A stretch of DNA of 64,000 bases from Chaetorhynchus papuensis (taxonomy: Eukaryota > Chordata > Aves > Passeriformes > Rhipiduridae): assembly GCA_013396525.1 (NCBI GenBank), contig VWYX01000355.1, forward strand, positions 62,001 to 126,000, written 5' to 3'. Each line of letters opens with the position of its first letter. Position 1 is the first letter of the stretch. Positions 46,674-59,545 of this stretch are shown one piece after another. The translations under genes and the position numbers were made by a program. The notes under the pieces are model-generated. The model saw only the letters and a list, made by a program, of their open reading frames with translations. It was not told the DNA's origin and ran no database searches.

Positions 46674-48594
46674 CTGACAGCATAGCCAGAGGGTCAGAGC
46701 TCCTTGGTACTCAGCAGAGTCGTTGCTGAGAGCTCAGGTGGACCAAAAAAATCTGTATTAATAAATAATCTCGTGTGCTCTGGGGTGCTGGACTACAATA
46801 ACCTGTGCTGCTATAAGTGTTTCCTGGAGTAATTTTTGCCACTAACGCTGTCCCCAGACCCTGTGCAGGGATGGGGCTGGAGGGGTCCTGGAAGCTCCTC
46901 CTGGAGTGCACAGCCACCCTGGCTTGAATGCTGAGCTCTGCTGAGCAGATGTGGGGTTTTCTGTGCCTCAGAGCCTGGGAGAGTCCTTGGGCATGTGAGA
47001 CTGGCTGTTTTGAGTGTAGCCTCACTGTGTTGAAAGCAGAGGAGATGCCAGCCTGCCTGGTGGTCAGCTTGAGAAAGGTCTGCAGCAGTTTTTGAGGTGG
47101 GAACCTGCTTGTTACATCATTTTCCTGCTTTAAAATGATAGTTATGGAAAGTTCACACGAGTAGAATGGGCTTCTTTTCCCCCTTTAACTTCACACCTGC
47201 ACTGAAGTGACTGTTTTGCCACCCTGCTTGTGGCTGCTGTTTCGTGACTCTCCTACTTCCCAGCTCCTTCTGCTGTGGCAGGAGCATTCCCAGGCATTTC
47301 CTCTCCAGGTTTCTGCTTTGTGCTGCTATGTGGGACTCTCTCAAGCGAGTGCGTACAGGTTGGGGGTAGGTGTGGCAAAGGGCTCCCAGAGCTGCTCCCA
47401 GCAACTGGGAAAGCAGCTCTGAGACAATCTGGAACAGCTCCCAGAATGATCTCTCCCAGTAGGAAACTGGCTCTGCTCGGTTTTAAAACAAGTAAATAAA
47501 ATCACTGTGATTTCTCAGCTGGTTTTTGTTTAGAAAGGTTTTTTTTTTTTAACTTGCTACTGAAAAAAGAGAAGAGCAAAGAGAATATGCAAAAATACCT
47601 GGCCCAGCTGCAAAAATTTGTAAACATTTATTGTTGCAAAATGCAAATAAAAATCATACAATCCTTTGTTGAGAGAATTGGAGCACATGTTGATGTGGAG
47701 GTATCTCCTGTGCACAGGTGTCATTGCCACCGGTGAGAGCTGGACACAGCAAAGGGTGAGCAGACCTCAATTCCTGCCAGCCAAAGTCATTGTCCCCCAG
47801 AAGTGCTGCTGAAACCAGCAGCAGGATTTTGGGAGCTGGGTTGCATGCAGGGTACAAGTTTGTTGGTGGTTATGCTGCTCAGCCTGAGAGCTGTCTCCTT
47901 TTATCTGAAGGCAAAACCAGGCAGCACCGTAATTCCAGAGCGCTGTCTCGGCAAGGGGATGGTCAGGAAAGGTTCATGTTCCCTGTGTAAAGCCCAGGTC
48001 TGCACCCAGTGCCAGGATATTGCACATCTCGTGGAAAGGGGCTGTGGCTGGGGGAGCTCAGGATGTGCTGTGTGAGTGTGCTTGGCCTTGAAGACAGTTT
48101 CTGGGGCTGCTAAAGGAAGGTGCACTAAAGGAAGGATGTGAAAAGCACTGGGTCAGGCGCTGAGTTGCTGCAGAAAAGGGCTGTTTGACTAATTTCAGTG
48201 GAATTACACATGTTCACACTAGCTTAGGACTTGTCCCTATTGTTGGCCTCTGAAATGAAGCAAGCCCTTTCTTTGTTTGGTACCCTGACATATAACAGAG
48301 TTTATAACATGGGGAGTTTTGTTATCTGTATTGTCTGACTTTTTAAAAAATTTTTTTACTTAAACAAAAAATTAGGCACGTAAAATTTTTCTCTCCTGTG
48401 TGAAATAAGCACTGCAGAATGTGTAAAATGTCAGCATTTTGATTGAGCAATGTTTTCCACTCACATTCTTACCTAGTGTGACAGGGGTTGGTCTGCCAGA
48501 TTATTGCTGCTTGTGTTACAAAATGGAGAAAGAACTTGGTTTGTTTTCCAGGATTTACATTCCAACCTGTGTTTGCAGGATCGATAATTTGTTC

Positions 48595-48650
48595 ACATAT
48601 ATTTGTGGATGTATATATTTTTGTATGTATGTGTTTGTCTCTATATATGT
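48595..48650. repeat. TATA/TATG/TGTT-rich low-complexity run
   Basis: Imperfect units such as TATATATT, GTATGTATGTG and CTATATATG. Confidence 0.65.
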
Positions 48651-50252
48651 TGTCATTCCAGACACTGACGTTCATTATAGGCCTTACAGTAGCATTTGAG
48701 GCTGGTTTGTCTGCTTAAATAACAACATTTTTACATTGTGCTATTTCAGCAAAGTTTCCTAATTCTCTGCCTTTGCTTGTGCTTCCTTTCTGCAGTAAGT
48801 GTTGCTGTTTTGATGAGTAGGTGTGACTGGCTTCATTATGGGGATGAAGTCACTTTTTGATCACTGGACAGATATTGGCACTTCTCAACAGTATTTTTCT
48901 GGGTAAATCTTTCCCTTTTCATGAAATGCTGTTAACAGTGAACAATCCAGCCTTTCTGACTCCTTTTATTAGCACGCAGTTCTTCAGAGCAGTCCTTTAA
49001 AGTGGCCACTCACAAATATGTGCAAAGCTGAGGAAAAAAAGCACAAATTCTTCTGTTGTAAACTAAACGTAGAATTTCTTTTGATAGTGATTATTTTCTC
49101 TGTGCTGCTGGCTTAGCTTTGCTGTCTCTGGCTGAATAGGTAACTATGCAATGAGTTCTGCTTGATTTTGGGAGCAGTGGTGCTGTTGCTAGGACCTCTT
49201 TTCTGTAGTCACTGTGTACCATGGAAATTTAAACCTCTCAGTCTGATAGGGACTGGTTAGTGACCTACATGCCTAAAATTCACATAAGGATGCAGGGCTG
49301 CCTCTGACACTCTCATTTTTAATTTACAGTGGTCCCAGTGTCAGTGTTTCTAATGCCTGTTAGGTTGATATACCTAATAATTCTACTTTATCTGTGCTTT
49401 CTTACATTGAGAGAGCTGAGTTGCAGACCTGTTACAGGTGGTTGTAAGGTGTGAGCAAGCAGAGTTAAAGTCATGTGTGTAATCTTGATTTTCTGATTTA
49501 CTTCTACGTGAGTGGTGTGTTTGCTTTGGGCCAAATCTTGGACTTTTTACAGTGTTTGCATTCCGTATGTAGCTAGTTGGAGTAAGGATTAAGTGGAAAT
49601 GCTGCAGAGGTTGGATTGTAATTAAAAATTCTGATGAATGACCCTCAGTGTGAGGTGCTGGCACTGCTGCTTCTTTAAACTTCATCCCCTAGTGCACTTT
49701 TGGGAAGCAGGGATGATGGGGGTGAAATCCTGGCCTCAGAGACATCGGTGGAAATTTTGTCTGTCCAAAGAGAGCCAAGATTTCACCTAAAAGGAAAATA
49801 TTAGTAATGGAAAAATTGTCCAGTCCTCTAGGTGATGTGCATTATTAGTGGGTCTGTGTCCTGCAAGCCACTACTGCCTTCAGAAAGCTTTCCTAATACT
49901 CATTTTATCATTTCCATTTTTGAGCTTTAATACAACTTTCATCCAAAAGAGGGTTTGCCTGTGGAACTGTTTTCCAATTAAATGCCTTTAGGTTGTCGCA
50001 ACATCCTTGTATGATAGACTCTTACTTTTCGTATTTAAAAAAAGCAGAAAAGAAACAAAGGAAGAAATCAACCATTTCCTTGGGTTTATGGGAATTTAAT
50101 TTGTTTATCAAAGGCACTGAGACAGATTGAAGCCAAAACCTGCCTGGGAGCAGAACACCAGTGTTGTGGAGAAGTACAGCAGGACTCTGTGTGCCTGGGG
50201 AGGGAGCTGGGTGGGATAGGCTGGCACACCTCCTCCCATTGCCAATTCCCCA

Positions 50253-50418
50253 TGGAATCACAGAATATCCTGAGCTGGAAGAACCCACAAAGATCATCGA
50301 GTCCAACTCCTGGCCCTGCACAGCACAGCCTCAAGAACCACCCTGTGCCTGGGAGCATTGTCCAAACACTTGTTGAGCTCTGTCAGCCTTGGGACTGTGA
50401 CCAGTTCCCAATCCCCTT
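50253..50418 (-). mobile_element. CR1 LINE fragment (3' end), third subfamily
   Basis: On the plus strand it begins GGAATCACAGAATATCCTGA and contains AAGATCATCGAGTCCAACTC, CTGCACAGCACAGCC and CACTTGTTGAGCTCTG, the reverse complement of a CR1 3' end. It differs from the other CR1 types in the window. Confidence 0.9.
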
Positions 50419-52518
50419 TTGACAGCAGAAAATAGGTGTGCTTGGCACCACTGAAAATGACTCGATGTGTGTTGTATTGATGTGAGGATCTTGAAATACT
50501 GTGCAAATGTTCATTTACTTGGCAAAAACGAGCATGTCCAAGCAAAGCTCAGTACCATTTTCTTGGTGCATTAATGGCTTACCTATTATGCAGGCCAAGA
50601 ACATTGCAAAACTGAGACTAAAATCTAATCATGTTTTCTCCTTTCCTCTGTAACCTCCAAATAACATTTTATTCCTTTGTAATCATTTATTTTAACTCCG
50701 TTCTTATAATTTAATTGAAATTGCGCAATGTTTTTAATGTAAATATAGCCATAAAAAGGGATAAACAAGTTCTACTGAACAGAAGCTTTTGCAAGCTAAA
50801 AGCATGACTGGATATAATACAATACAACAGAATAACAAAATGACATTCAGGTTTTATAGCTGGATGACTTAATTGAGCAGAAAAAACTTCTGCTTTTATT
50901 TCCCTTGTCCCCCCTTTGACATGCAAGCCTGCAGGTACAGTTACAAGAATGTATGAATGCACTATCAGATGAGGGAAGAACTTTAGGGCTAATTATTTTT
51001 GCAGTTATTAGTGCAAATGTGGAGCTGCCTGCTTGCATGGTGGGGTTTTTGTTTCCCAGTAAGTTCTTGGGGTTGTGCTTTCTGCCCATGTGTCTCCACT
51101 CTGTTTGATAATACAATTCAAAGTGATCCACGTAGGCATTTTTTGGGATGGTGGGAATGGCTGAGTGTTCCCGCTCTGTGTAGCTGAGATAAAATGCACC
51201 ACATCCTTGTTTCACACTGAAAATGGTGCACAGTGAAATTTGTCTGCTGTTTTAGACACCCTGAGGAGTTTGGAATGTTTTAGATGCATAGAAGTTTCCT
51301 TGCCCAGAATAAGGATATTTATTAAACAGCTCCTTTCAGCCTGTTTTATGCTTTGTGTTTGTGGCACTTAAAATTTGTTCAGAAAGGAAAGTATAAAGTT
51401 CCTCAAGTTTGAGGGAGGCAGGCAGGAGCCAGACTTTCTTGTCTCTGTGCTGCTGTACCTCACTGGCATGAAGTGAAGTTCTTTAAATATTGTGTTCTGC
51501 TGTCCTCTCATTTGTCAAAAGGGCTTTTTAGCATGGAGTCTTCCTAAATGGTACAGAGATTTAATAGCCTTGCTGTAAGTGCAAGGAAGAGCCTTTTTAT
51601 TTTCTGTGCAAGCTGGGATTAATGTAGGCAACCCTAAAAAGATGTGAAAAGATGATAGTGAAAAATTTGGCTTTGGAAAGAGACAGGAAAAAGGACACAT
51701 TTCATACAGGGTAGCTAAATCATAGAGCTGTAAATCATTTGAAGCAGTACTGCTAGTCAGAAAAGAGTATGAACTCACATTTTGGGAAGGGTGAGGTAGG
51801 ATGACTGTAGAATTTTGGCAGGAGACCGCTTGAAGCACACAAGAAGTGGGCTGACCTAGATGCCTGATAAGAGGCTCAATGAAATGAAAAGTGGGTGGAC
51901 TTGGAGAAGAACTGGGTGGACCTGATTGTTTTGGCACTTAGGTATTTGATGTTTGATTTCCAGGGCAGCAAAATTTTAATCACCTATTGTTCGTTATTGG
52001 TTGGTTTCTTGGTGGTATGACTTGCACCTCTCTTCCCGAGTGGTTGCTGGGATGTGTGGAGCACGGGAGAGGCTTCGTGCTGCAGTTTGGGAGGAAAGAA
52101 GTGTCCTGGGTGGCAGGTGCTCTGGAGGAACATTTCTGTGGAGGAGGTTGTGTGAAGTGACACCTGAGGAGCAAAGCGAGGGAGGCTTTGGGGGCTGCTC
52201 CTTTGTTTGTGAGGGCATGTCGAGGTTATGTGGTTTTGGGATGTACCCTCAGCATGCTTTGTGAACAAAGAAGTTGCTGGGCTCCACTGGCAGTTAAAAT
52301 GTCCAGCTTCTCTTGCTGATGCCTGTCACCAGCATTGCTCCTCTTCCTGCTGCTGCCCAGGCCTTGTGCTGCTCAAAAAGGCAGTGAAATGATGATACCA
52401 TTAAGAGAATAAAAGCTGAGCAACCGGAGTGTCTTAGATTGAAGAGGTTACCTCTAGCTTAGTTTATTCAGCTTTTTGAGGAGTGAAATTCTCCATAGAT
52501 GTATAAATAGTATTGAGC
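50419..52518. other. Intron 1 sequence, part 5
   Basis: AT-rich unique sequence without recognised exons or repeats. Confidence 0.5.
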
Positions 52519-52947
52519 TGATGCTTTGAGAGGCCACCTAGGAACAGAGACCAGACAGGAGTAAGGGAATAAAGGTGGGTATTTATTGGAAAGGCCTTCA
52601 AAGGTACCCCTGGGGAGCCAGAGGCTGCTGCCAAGATGGACCCCAAGATGGACCCCAGGTCACGAGTTCTTCACACTTTTTTATAGGTTTGCATCTCAGG
52701 GTTAATTCTCCAATTAAAGCTTCAGTTAATGATGTAGTTTCCCCAAGCTCACCCCCTTCTTAAGATGTTGGTTTACACTTTTTGGGCCTAGGATGGTCTG
52801 GGTGTCCTTGGAGAGCAGGCCCGGAGAGGCTTTGTTAAGTCTAACCAGCACAAGAGGGCAGAAATGAACAGGCTACAAGAAACTTCAGAGTTACACACTG
52901 AGCAGTACAGGATCTGAAAAATAAGAAAGGTAAAACCTAAGGCATCA
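52519..52947 (-). mobile_element. Solo LTR of an endogenous retrovirus (avian ERV type), antisense to ITPR2
   Basis: The 429-base element has inverted termini (TGATGC at one end, GCATCA at the other). Read on the minus strand it has a TATA box (CTATAAAA, about 52680-52687) and then, about 95 bases on, an AATAAA poly-A signal (52582-52587) followed by a TGTCTGGTCTCTG region. This is normal LTR order. The motif CCAAGATGGACCCC is duplicated within it (52633-52659). No internal retroviral sequence flanks it, so it looks like the product of LTR-LTR recombination. A clear target-site duplication is not visible (GAGC versus GAGT). Confidence 0.85.
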
Positions 52948-53721
52948 GAGTGTGTAATAGACGTCAGCAGCTGGGTCATGTATTTTTTAACAAGTTACAC
53001 GCACACACGTGCAGTTCCATGTATGGGAGACTCTGTGCACTCGTGTGTTTGGTCAGGTATTGTTGTACTCAGTAATATCGGCTGTGATTATTGGGTGGAA
53101 GTCTCTGTTGGTAGGAAGAGACAAAATACATTTCGGGATGGTATTTTTGAAACTCAAGGCACAAAGCTAAGATAAATGATATTATGTGGCTGCTTTCTGT
53201 GACAATCTAAGAAGCATCTTATATTATGAAAGAGACCTAAAATTCACAAAACCCACCACAATTCCTTTCCTATTGTTTTCTTACATTGGTTTGTGTTCTT
53301 TCAGAATGCAACTGTATCTCAGCAGTAAATCTAAAATAACTCATCACTGGGAACGGTCCTTCTAGGATTATAGCTGTACAGCTATACCTTGACTCTTGCA
53401 CTACATCTGCAAGTTCCTAGAAACCTCTGGTGTATTTACCTTTAGCCTGTGTTAGGTAATCGGGGAGCTTGCAGGACACAAAGACTTCTGCAGCATATGT
53501 GATTCCTATCTGTGAACCCAGGCACCATTAGACTTTTCTGCCAACATACCTCGCTTATCAGTTATACTGCTGCTGCTCAGTCCTGCTCCTCCCATCTCTG
53601 TGTCCTTCCTCCCATTTCACCAGAGAAAGGACAGCTTTAACTCCATCAGATGATGAGGGAGAATGAAAGGAGAGGAAGAGAGGTGCGGAACTCTACAGGT
53701 TCATGCTTTGATCACTTGACG
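52948..53721. other. Intron 1 sequence, part 6
   Basis: Unique-looking sequence; nothing recognised. Confidence 0.5.
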
Positions 53722-53921
53722 TGAGGCAGAACTTTTTTCCTGTGCAGTGACTGAGCACTGAACAGATTGTCCAGAGAGGGTGTGGAGTCTCCTCACTGGG
53801 GGTATTCCAGAGCTATCTGGACACAATCCTGTGCCCTGTGCTCTGGGATGGCCCTGCTGGAGCAGCAAGGTGGGACCACTGTGGCCCCTTCCAGTCTGAC
53901 CCATCCTGTGATTCTGTGATT
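53722..53921 (+). mobile_element. CR1 LINE fragment (3' end), second subfamily
   Basis: GAGGCAGAACTTTTTTCCTG, GAACAGATTGTCCAGAGAGG, GTGGAGTCTCC and GACCCATCCTGTGATTCTG mark the same subfamily as the copy at 27235. Confidence 0.92.
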
Positions 53922-56900
53922 AAAGTGGAGAGCTGAAATTGCTTTTACTTTCCCCCCTGCCTGTGTGGAGGAGCACACCTTATCTCCTAGGCATTGCTTT
54001 AGGTAGCTCCAATTCTTGTTTAATGAGCCTTTGTACACTGTAGCTGTGTACACTGTGAGGCCTTAATGGCTTCAACACCTGCTGCTCTGTCAGGTTGGCT
54101 GCCTGTGGCACTGTGATGAGGAACTGCCCTTGCTTCCCCTGCAGCGAGTGGAAAAACTTCCACCGGATTCAGTGGGAGAATGACTGGGCATCCATGACAA
54201 GCAATCCCATGAGCGTTGCTGCTTTCAGCCCCTAATTCTGCAATTACTGAATACAAAGGGCCGTGCGTAAAGTCCAGGGCTGTAATTACTGCTTTGACTT
54301 TCCTGATGATTTATCTTAGGCACCACCAATGAACTGTACAGCTTAATTACAGCAGTTACTTGGAGGGATTGTGCAAAACCCAGGTATTCATTGTGTTCAG
54401 GGAAGAACTCGCCCAGCTAAAAATCGTATCATACATGCGCAGGGATCTCCTTTGTCATTTATGTGCTGCCAAGGTATGGAAAACTGAAATGCAATTGTGT
54501 TGTATGTGCCAGGTGCTGAATGACAGCAAGAGAGCACAAAGCAGTATTGTCTGCAGTCCAGCTGAGGAATTAAACCCCTTGAAGTTTGTCGAAGCTTCTC
54601 TGATAGTACCATAGTGAAGTGGCTTGAATATTGGCACTGTAACTTGGATCAGTGTTTACATAGCTTGCACATTTTATGGTATAACACAATAAATATAATA
54701 CAATAAATTCTGCCTTTATCTGAAAAGCCTAGTCTGGTGCACTTTGGCCTCCTATTCAAACCTACAAGCAAGTGATCTTGAAACCTGCTGTGGTGTGGTC
54801 TGACAGTCACTGCAGGCACCCAGGACCTTTTGCAGCCCAGCCTGTTGTTTGGTTTCACACATCTCAAATGGATTTGTTTGCAGGTTACAAAGGTCTTGAA
54901 TTGCTGGTTGTTTAGCGCAGCCACCTCGCAGGTGTCAGTAGCAAACCAGCAGCTGCTTTTGGCTCGCTATAAAAGTGGGATTTGAATATTTTGAATTGTG
55001 TATCAAGAGGAAGTGGTCTGTGTTTGAAGAGCCTCTTCTGTTCCCATCCACAGAGCAGGCTGAAGTCTTGCATCATGTGCAATGTGCAGCTCAGCTCTCC
55101 CTGTGGCACTGTAACAAGCACCTCCAGAGTAAACAAGGAGCTGTTAGACTCTGTGAAGGTCATGCAGCTGGAATACAGGATGAATGGCATTATGTGGAAA
55201 TTCTGGGGATACAATTGTTAATTTAATTACTGCTAAATAAAGCAATACTTTCCTCAGATTTTTGTCTTGTGTTATAAGAAACAAAGGTGTGAGAAGCTGA
55301 GGTGCTGCGCAAGGGCTCAGGAGATGTTCCTGCTCTGTCACGCTACATGTCAATCAACCTGTCGGTGCTCTGATTTTGTGTCCACAGGATGGGAGCAGCA
55401 CCAGCTCCTTTTTCCTTTGTGTTTTCCGACGTCTTTGGTTCCTGATGGCTGCAGAACTCATTTATGGTCTTTATCTTTTTGCCTTTAGAGAGTGCTCAGC
55501 GGCAGGTGATTGATATTAATTGTTTGATGTCTGTTCTCTGTGAGGCCAGCGTGTTTGAGCGCTGCAGCTGGCTGGCTCAGAGAGTGTGCAGGATCTCTTT
55601 TGTTTTTCTCAGCACCAACACCCTGTTTTCTATCTGGCTTTTGCTACAGTGCCATGGTGAAAGTTCTGGGTTTCAGCCACAGTTGAAGTCGTCACAAGGG
55701 TGCACAAGTTGTCACCAAGGAACACAGGAGTGAGTTATGGTTGGCTTTTCAATGTGCCTCCATCCTGACAGTGCTTAAGGTCAAACCTCATAGGTTCCTC
55801 CTTAAAAACCTTTGAGGGATTTTGTTGAGAGTGAGAAGTACTCCTTGGCATTAAAATCCTTTGGCACAGCTTCTGTTAAGGTAGTCCTTTCCAGTCAGCT
55901 CTCCGTGACTCCAGGCTTTAGGTGCTGTTTATGGGAAGCTTTGGCATGGACAGAGCACAGGATGCCTGCAGGACTCTTCCTGAGTCCTGCTTTCCAAACC
56001 TCACTCTGTTCTTGTTAAGCCTGGCCTAACCTAGACTGTGAAGAAACTCAACTCCCTAAGGCCCCATGCTCGCTCCTGGAGCTGTTTCTTCAATTCCCCT
56101 TCCTCACTGGCGCCTCATGTTTGCATCTAGGTCTGTTACGAGATTGGAACTGCTGACTTCCAAAACTCTTTGTCATTTTTGCTTCAGGGAGCTGCAGCCA
56201 CAGTGGATGCTTTGTCATCTTGCTAGAGGTAGAAAATTCATGGGTGTGCTGGGGGATCGGCTTCGGCTTCACTGCGCTCATGGCTGGAGGCAAGGCCTTC
56301 ACCAACTTGAGTGAAAGATGAATGCATCTATTGTGTATCTTGGCTGAAGCCAGTTTGTGCTTTTTCTGGCAATTTCCAACAAAAATACTGCTAAGAATGT
56401 TGCTGTGAAGTGACAGGGCAGTAGTGTGTCCTTAAACACGATTTTCCTGAATAATTGTTTGAAACGGGCAAATTATTTACAGGATGCTTCCTGAAAGGAA
56501 GCTGAATTTATGTTTAGGAAGTTCTGAGATAAGTTTAACAATTCATACTTTTAAATTTTATTGTTTATTTAACTTCTAAAATATTGCAAGAAATATATTA
56601 GATTTGTCATCTAGATTTTCTGCAGTGGATTAAAGAAATGCTTATTCATTTTAGCACAGGAAAATGTGGTCTTGGGTGTTTTGATCAGAGCTGAACCTTA
56701 ATTCCACATGCCTCCTCAGAGGAAAAAGATTGGAAATGGTGAAGAAGAAAATCTGACAGCTGCAGAGAAACAAACTGTTCCCGATTGAGGGTTAATGGCT
56801 CTAATGAAGGAAAACATAAATTTTACGTGTAACATCAATGTATGTGGTGTAACAGAAGGGATTTTAACTGGATTTAAATGAAGTGGGATCTGAAACACAA

Positions 56901-57120
56901 GCCATAATTTAGTGCAGTAGAGGAAATCCTCTCTCTGGAAGGAAAATGTCAACTTCTCTTGGTTATGCTTAGTAGCTGAATAACAGAGTTTCTAAGGTGT
57001 TTTTTGTGTTAAACTGGAGAAATGTGGAAGCTTCTGTATTGCTGCTGTGGCAGGTGTGTCTCTGCATTTATGTACCCTGATGGCACATTTTAGTGAGTGT
57101 GATAACTTTTGTTTTTCTAG
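53922..57120. other. Intron 1 sequence, part 7, up to the exon 2 acceptor
   Basis: No exon or mobile element recognised. Inverted CTGTAATTA and TAATTACAG arms lie near 54281 and 54344. The last 30 bases are a T-rich tract leading to TTTTTCTAG. Confidence 0.5.
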
Positions 57121-57191
57121 GTTAGTGGACGACCGGTGTGTGGTCCAGCCAGAGGCAGGTGACCTTGCTAATCCTCCAAAGAAGTTCCGAG
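57121..57191 (+). CDS. ITPR2: ITPR2 coding exon 2: residues 31-54 of the suppressor domain
   Basis: The 71-base exon completes Gly31 and encodes LVDDRCVVQPEAGDLANPPK and KFR, with the first base of Asp55 before the donor GAG|GTCAGT. It joins exon 1 in frame (phase 2 to phase 2) and ends in phase 1. AGDLANPPKKFR fits the type 2 receptor; type 1 has AGDLNNPPKKFR. Leu30, Leu32, Val33, Asp34, Arg36 and Arg54, positions linked by mutagenesis in IP3R1 to suppression of ligand binding, are all conserved, so nothing suggests loss of function. The following exon (starting DCLFKVCPMN in other vertebrates) is not found before the right edge. Confidence 0.96.
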
Positions 57192-57905
57192 GTCAGTAAC
57201 TGGGGATCATTTCTCTTTCATGACCAATTGATTCAGTTCTAACTCCTTGGGCACTTTTGTCATGGAACTTCCCAGAGGGTTTGTGGGCACAGGGACGAAG
57301 TTTCAAACTGGAACATGAATGGCAGATTTTGAGAACTAAATACAAAATTTGCAAAGGCATGAGAGGCAGGTGCAAAGTATGGAGAAAAGGACTGATTTTC
57401 CTTTAGTACAAGTGTTGCTTGCTCTGTTCTGTACATTGAACACCGATCCCTGCTGTGTGACAAACTCTTCGCTCCAGCCCTGCTTTTACTGTAAATGGGA
57501 AAGAAACTTGTGAGGTCCAAAGCTACTTGAGCTGATGGATTGTTTATTTTTTTTTTCTAGATAAGATACCATTTTAAGGAGTACCCCCAAATATTTTGTC
57601 AGCTTTTTGTTTTGCTTTTGCTTAAAACTGTATCTGATTTTAAAAAAATTGACCTTGTAGATTTGGATAATTTTGCTGTTTTGCTTATTGGAAAAAAATA
57701 ACAGTGCACTGACAACATGTAGTTTTTACTTCTTGAGTGCTAAAAAAGTCCTTCTAGCTGTGCCAGAGCAGAGCCTTACTAGCCTGATCCAGGCCTCTTT
57801 TGGCTTAAAAGGGCTTGGATTCACACCGGTTGTGAGACAAAGAGCGTATCACTTGCCTGATTTAGAGCAAGGGAAATGTGTTTCATGGCTGTTTGTATCT
57901 ATTTT

Positions 57906-57945
57906 CAATGATCTCTAAGGTCCCTTCCAACCCAAACCATTCTGA
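57906..57945 (+). mobile_element. CR1 LINE 3' tail remnant
   Basis: CAATGATCTCTAAGGTCCCT followed by TCCAACCCAAACCATTCTG is a CR1 terminus of about 40 bases. Confidence 0.8.
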
Positions 57946-59217
57946 TTTTGAGGGGCTGCACTGATGTGCTTAACCTTAGTATTTTATTTCCAGTGTTTAC
58001 GTATGTGCTACTATTGCAAAAAATAAAGCATTTAAAACATTGGGAGAGTGAAGTTCTGCTTTCCCAGAGAATTCAAGACTTTTTTCCATTATATATTCAG
58101 GAAACATCAGCAGTTGGTTCCAGTTCCAGCTGTGAGCATTCAGCACACTGGCAGATACTGGAAAGCGAGAAAGTGAGGGTGCATACTTAGAAACAAACAG
58201 TAATAAATTTCAGTCACTTGTGTCACTGCATAGCTTTAAAGCAGAGCTGGGGGTAGCATCCAGCGTGGCTTTCAGGCTACTTGACTGTGATTTCACCCTC
58301 TCACTGTCTGCAAGCACCTGTGTAATTCACAGCTTCCAGATTGCACAAAATTTCAGGTGGGGATTCTTTGCACAATATTTCTGTCACTGGGCTACCCTGA
58401 TGTGTTTCTAAAGTTGAGCATATCCAGGTTTCTAGGTGAGACCAAGGTGACTGGGAAAGATTTGTGATAGGATAACTGCAGAATACACCCAAATGCCTAC
58501 AATTAAGGATCTCAACAGAGCTTAAAAAGACAACCATAATCTTTTCACTGTCTGTTGTTTGAGGGCTTGATTTTGTAACTTCAGTACATTAGAGTTCTTT
58601 TCTTGCAGCTCTGTGTTGTTCATTTCTAACTTCAAAAGGCAAAGAAAGAAAAAGTTGGTAGGTTTCTGTGTTGATGAATTGGGCACTTTGGTGCAGGGTG
58701 GAAGGTGATTGAACTCCCAGCACCGTCAGTGGTGGCAGCACATGTGGAGCAGATGTCAGAGGGGGCTGGGACACTGACAAATGCACAGCTGTTTTCTGCT
58801 GCTGGGGAAAGTAAGGGCTGAATCCTGAGCTACATCCCAGCTTCCTTAGGGGAATGGTTTCCATTAGCTGTGGACAGTTTTGGCTCTGTCCCTTATTGTA
58901 ACCTCTGTCTGTTGCTTGCAGAACACATCCCGTTATCTCCAGTTCCCTCTGCTCCCTCTTCTCCACAGCATCAAACCTTTCCTTTCCTCTAACTCAGATC
59001 CTCCTCTTTTTGGGGATTCCCTCTTCCCCCTCTCCCTCCCCGCCCCAAAACTTTTTAGTAGCTGCTCTCCTCCTCCTCCTCCCTGCTGTCTCTTAGCTCC
59101 CTTTGCAGCCTTTCTTCTGGTCACTCCCTAGCTCTCTCTACTTTATAGTGCACCCATAGCTGACTTAATTTTGGGACTGCTGGCATGGTGGTAGCATGCA
59201 AATTTGGATGAGCTGCA

Positions 59218-59545
59218 GCGCAGAATGATTTGGGTTGGAAAGGACCTTAAAGCCCATCTCATTCCAGTCCCCTTCCACTATCCCAGCTTGCTCAGAGCCC
59301 CATCCAGCCTGGCCTTGGACACTGCCAGGGATGGGGCAGCCACAGCTTCTCTGGGCACCCTGTGCCAGGGCCTCCCCACCCTCACAGGGAACAATTTCTT
59401 CCTCATATCTAATCTAAACTTCCTCTGTCAGTGTGAAGCCATTCCCCCTTGACCTGTCACTCCAGGCCCTTTTTAAAAGTTCTTTTCCATCCAGCTTTCT
59501 TTTAAGTCCCCTTTAGGTACTGAAAGGTGCTAAAGGTCTCTAACA
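59218..59545 (-). mobile_element. CR1 LINE fragment (3' end), short-form subfamily, with internal deletion
   Basis: On the plus strand it starts AGAATGATTTGGGTTGGAAA and includes CACTGCCAGGGATGGGGCAG, CCTCACAGGGAACAATTTC and CCTTTAGGTACTGAAAGGTG. Compared with the copy at 25856, about 20 bases that should carry the CCTGCCATGGGCAGGGACA block near 59270 are missing. Confidence 0.92.

Larger units (their letters stand above)
39754..50252. other. Intron 1 sequence, part 4
   Basis: About 10.5 kb without recognised exons. The stretch 39870-42480 has short broken reading frames and might be an old interspersed element, but I could not assign it. An A-rich block lies at 43110-43210. A TGATTGACAG motif lies at 46664-46673. 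A TATG/TATA-rich run lies at 48595-48650. Confidence 0.45.
28240..57120 (+). other. ITPR2: ITPR2 intron 1 (28,881 bases)
   Basis: The donor is GTGAGT at 28240 and the acceptor TTTTGTTTTTCTAG at 57120. A long first intron is usual for this gene. It contains CR1 fragments, an antisense solo LTR and microsatellites (listed separately). I saw no further exon in it. Open frames, including a 287-codon minus-strand frame at 44542-45405, match no known protein. Confidence 0.93.
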
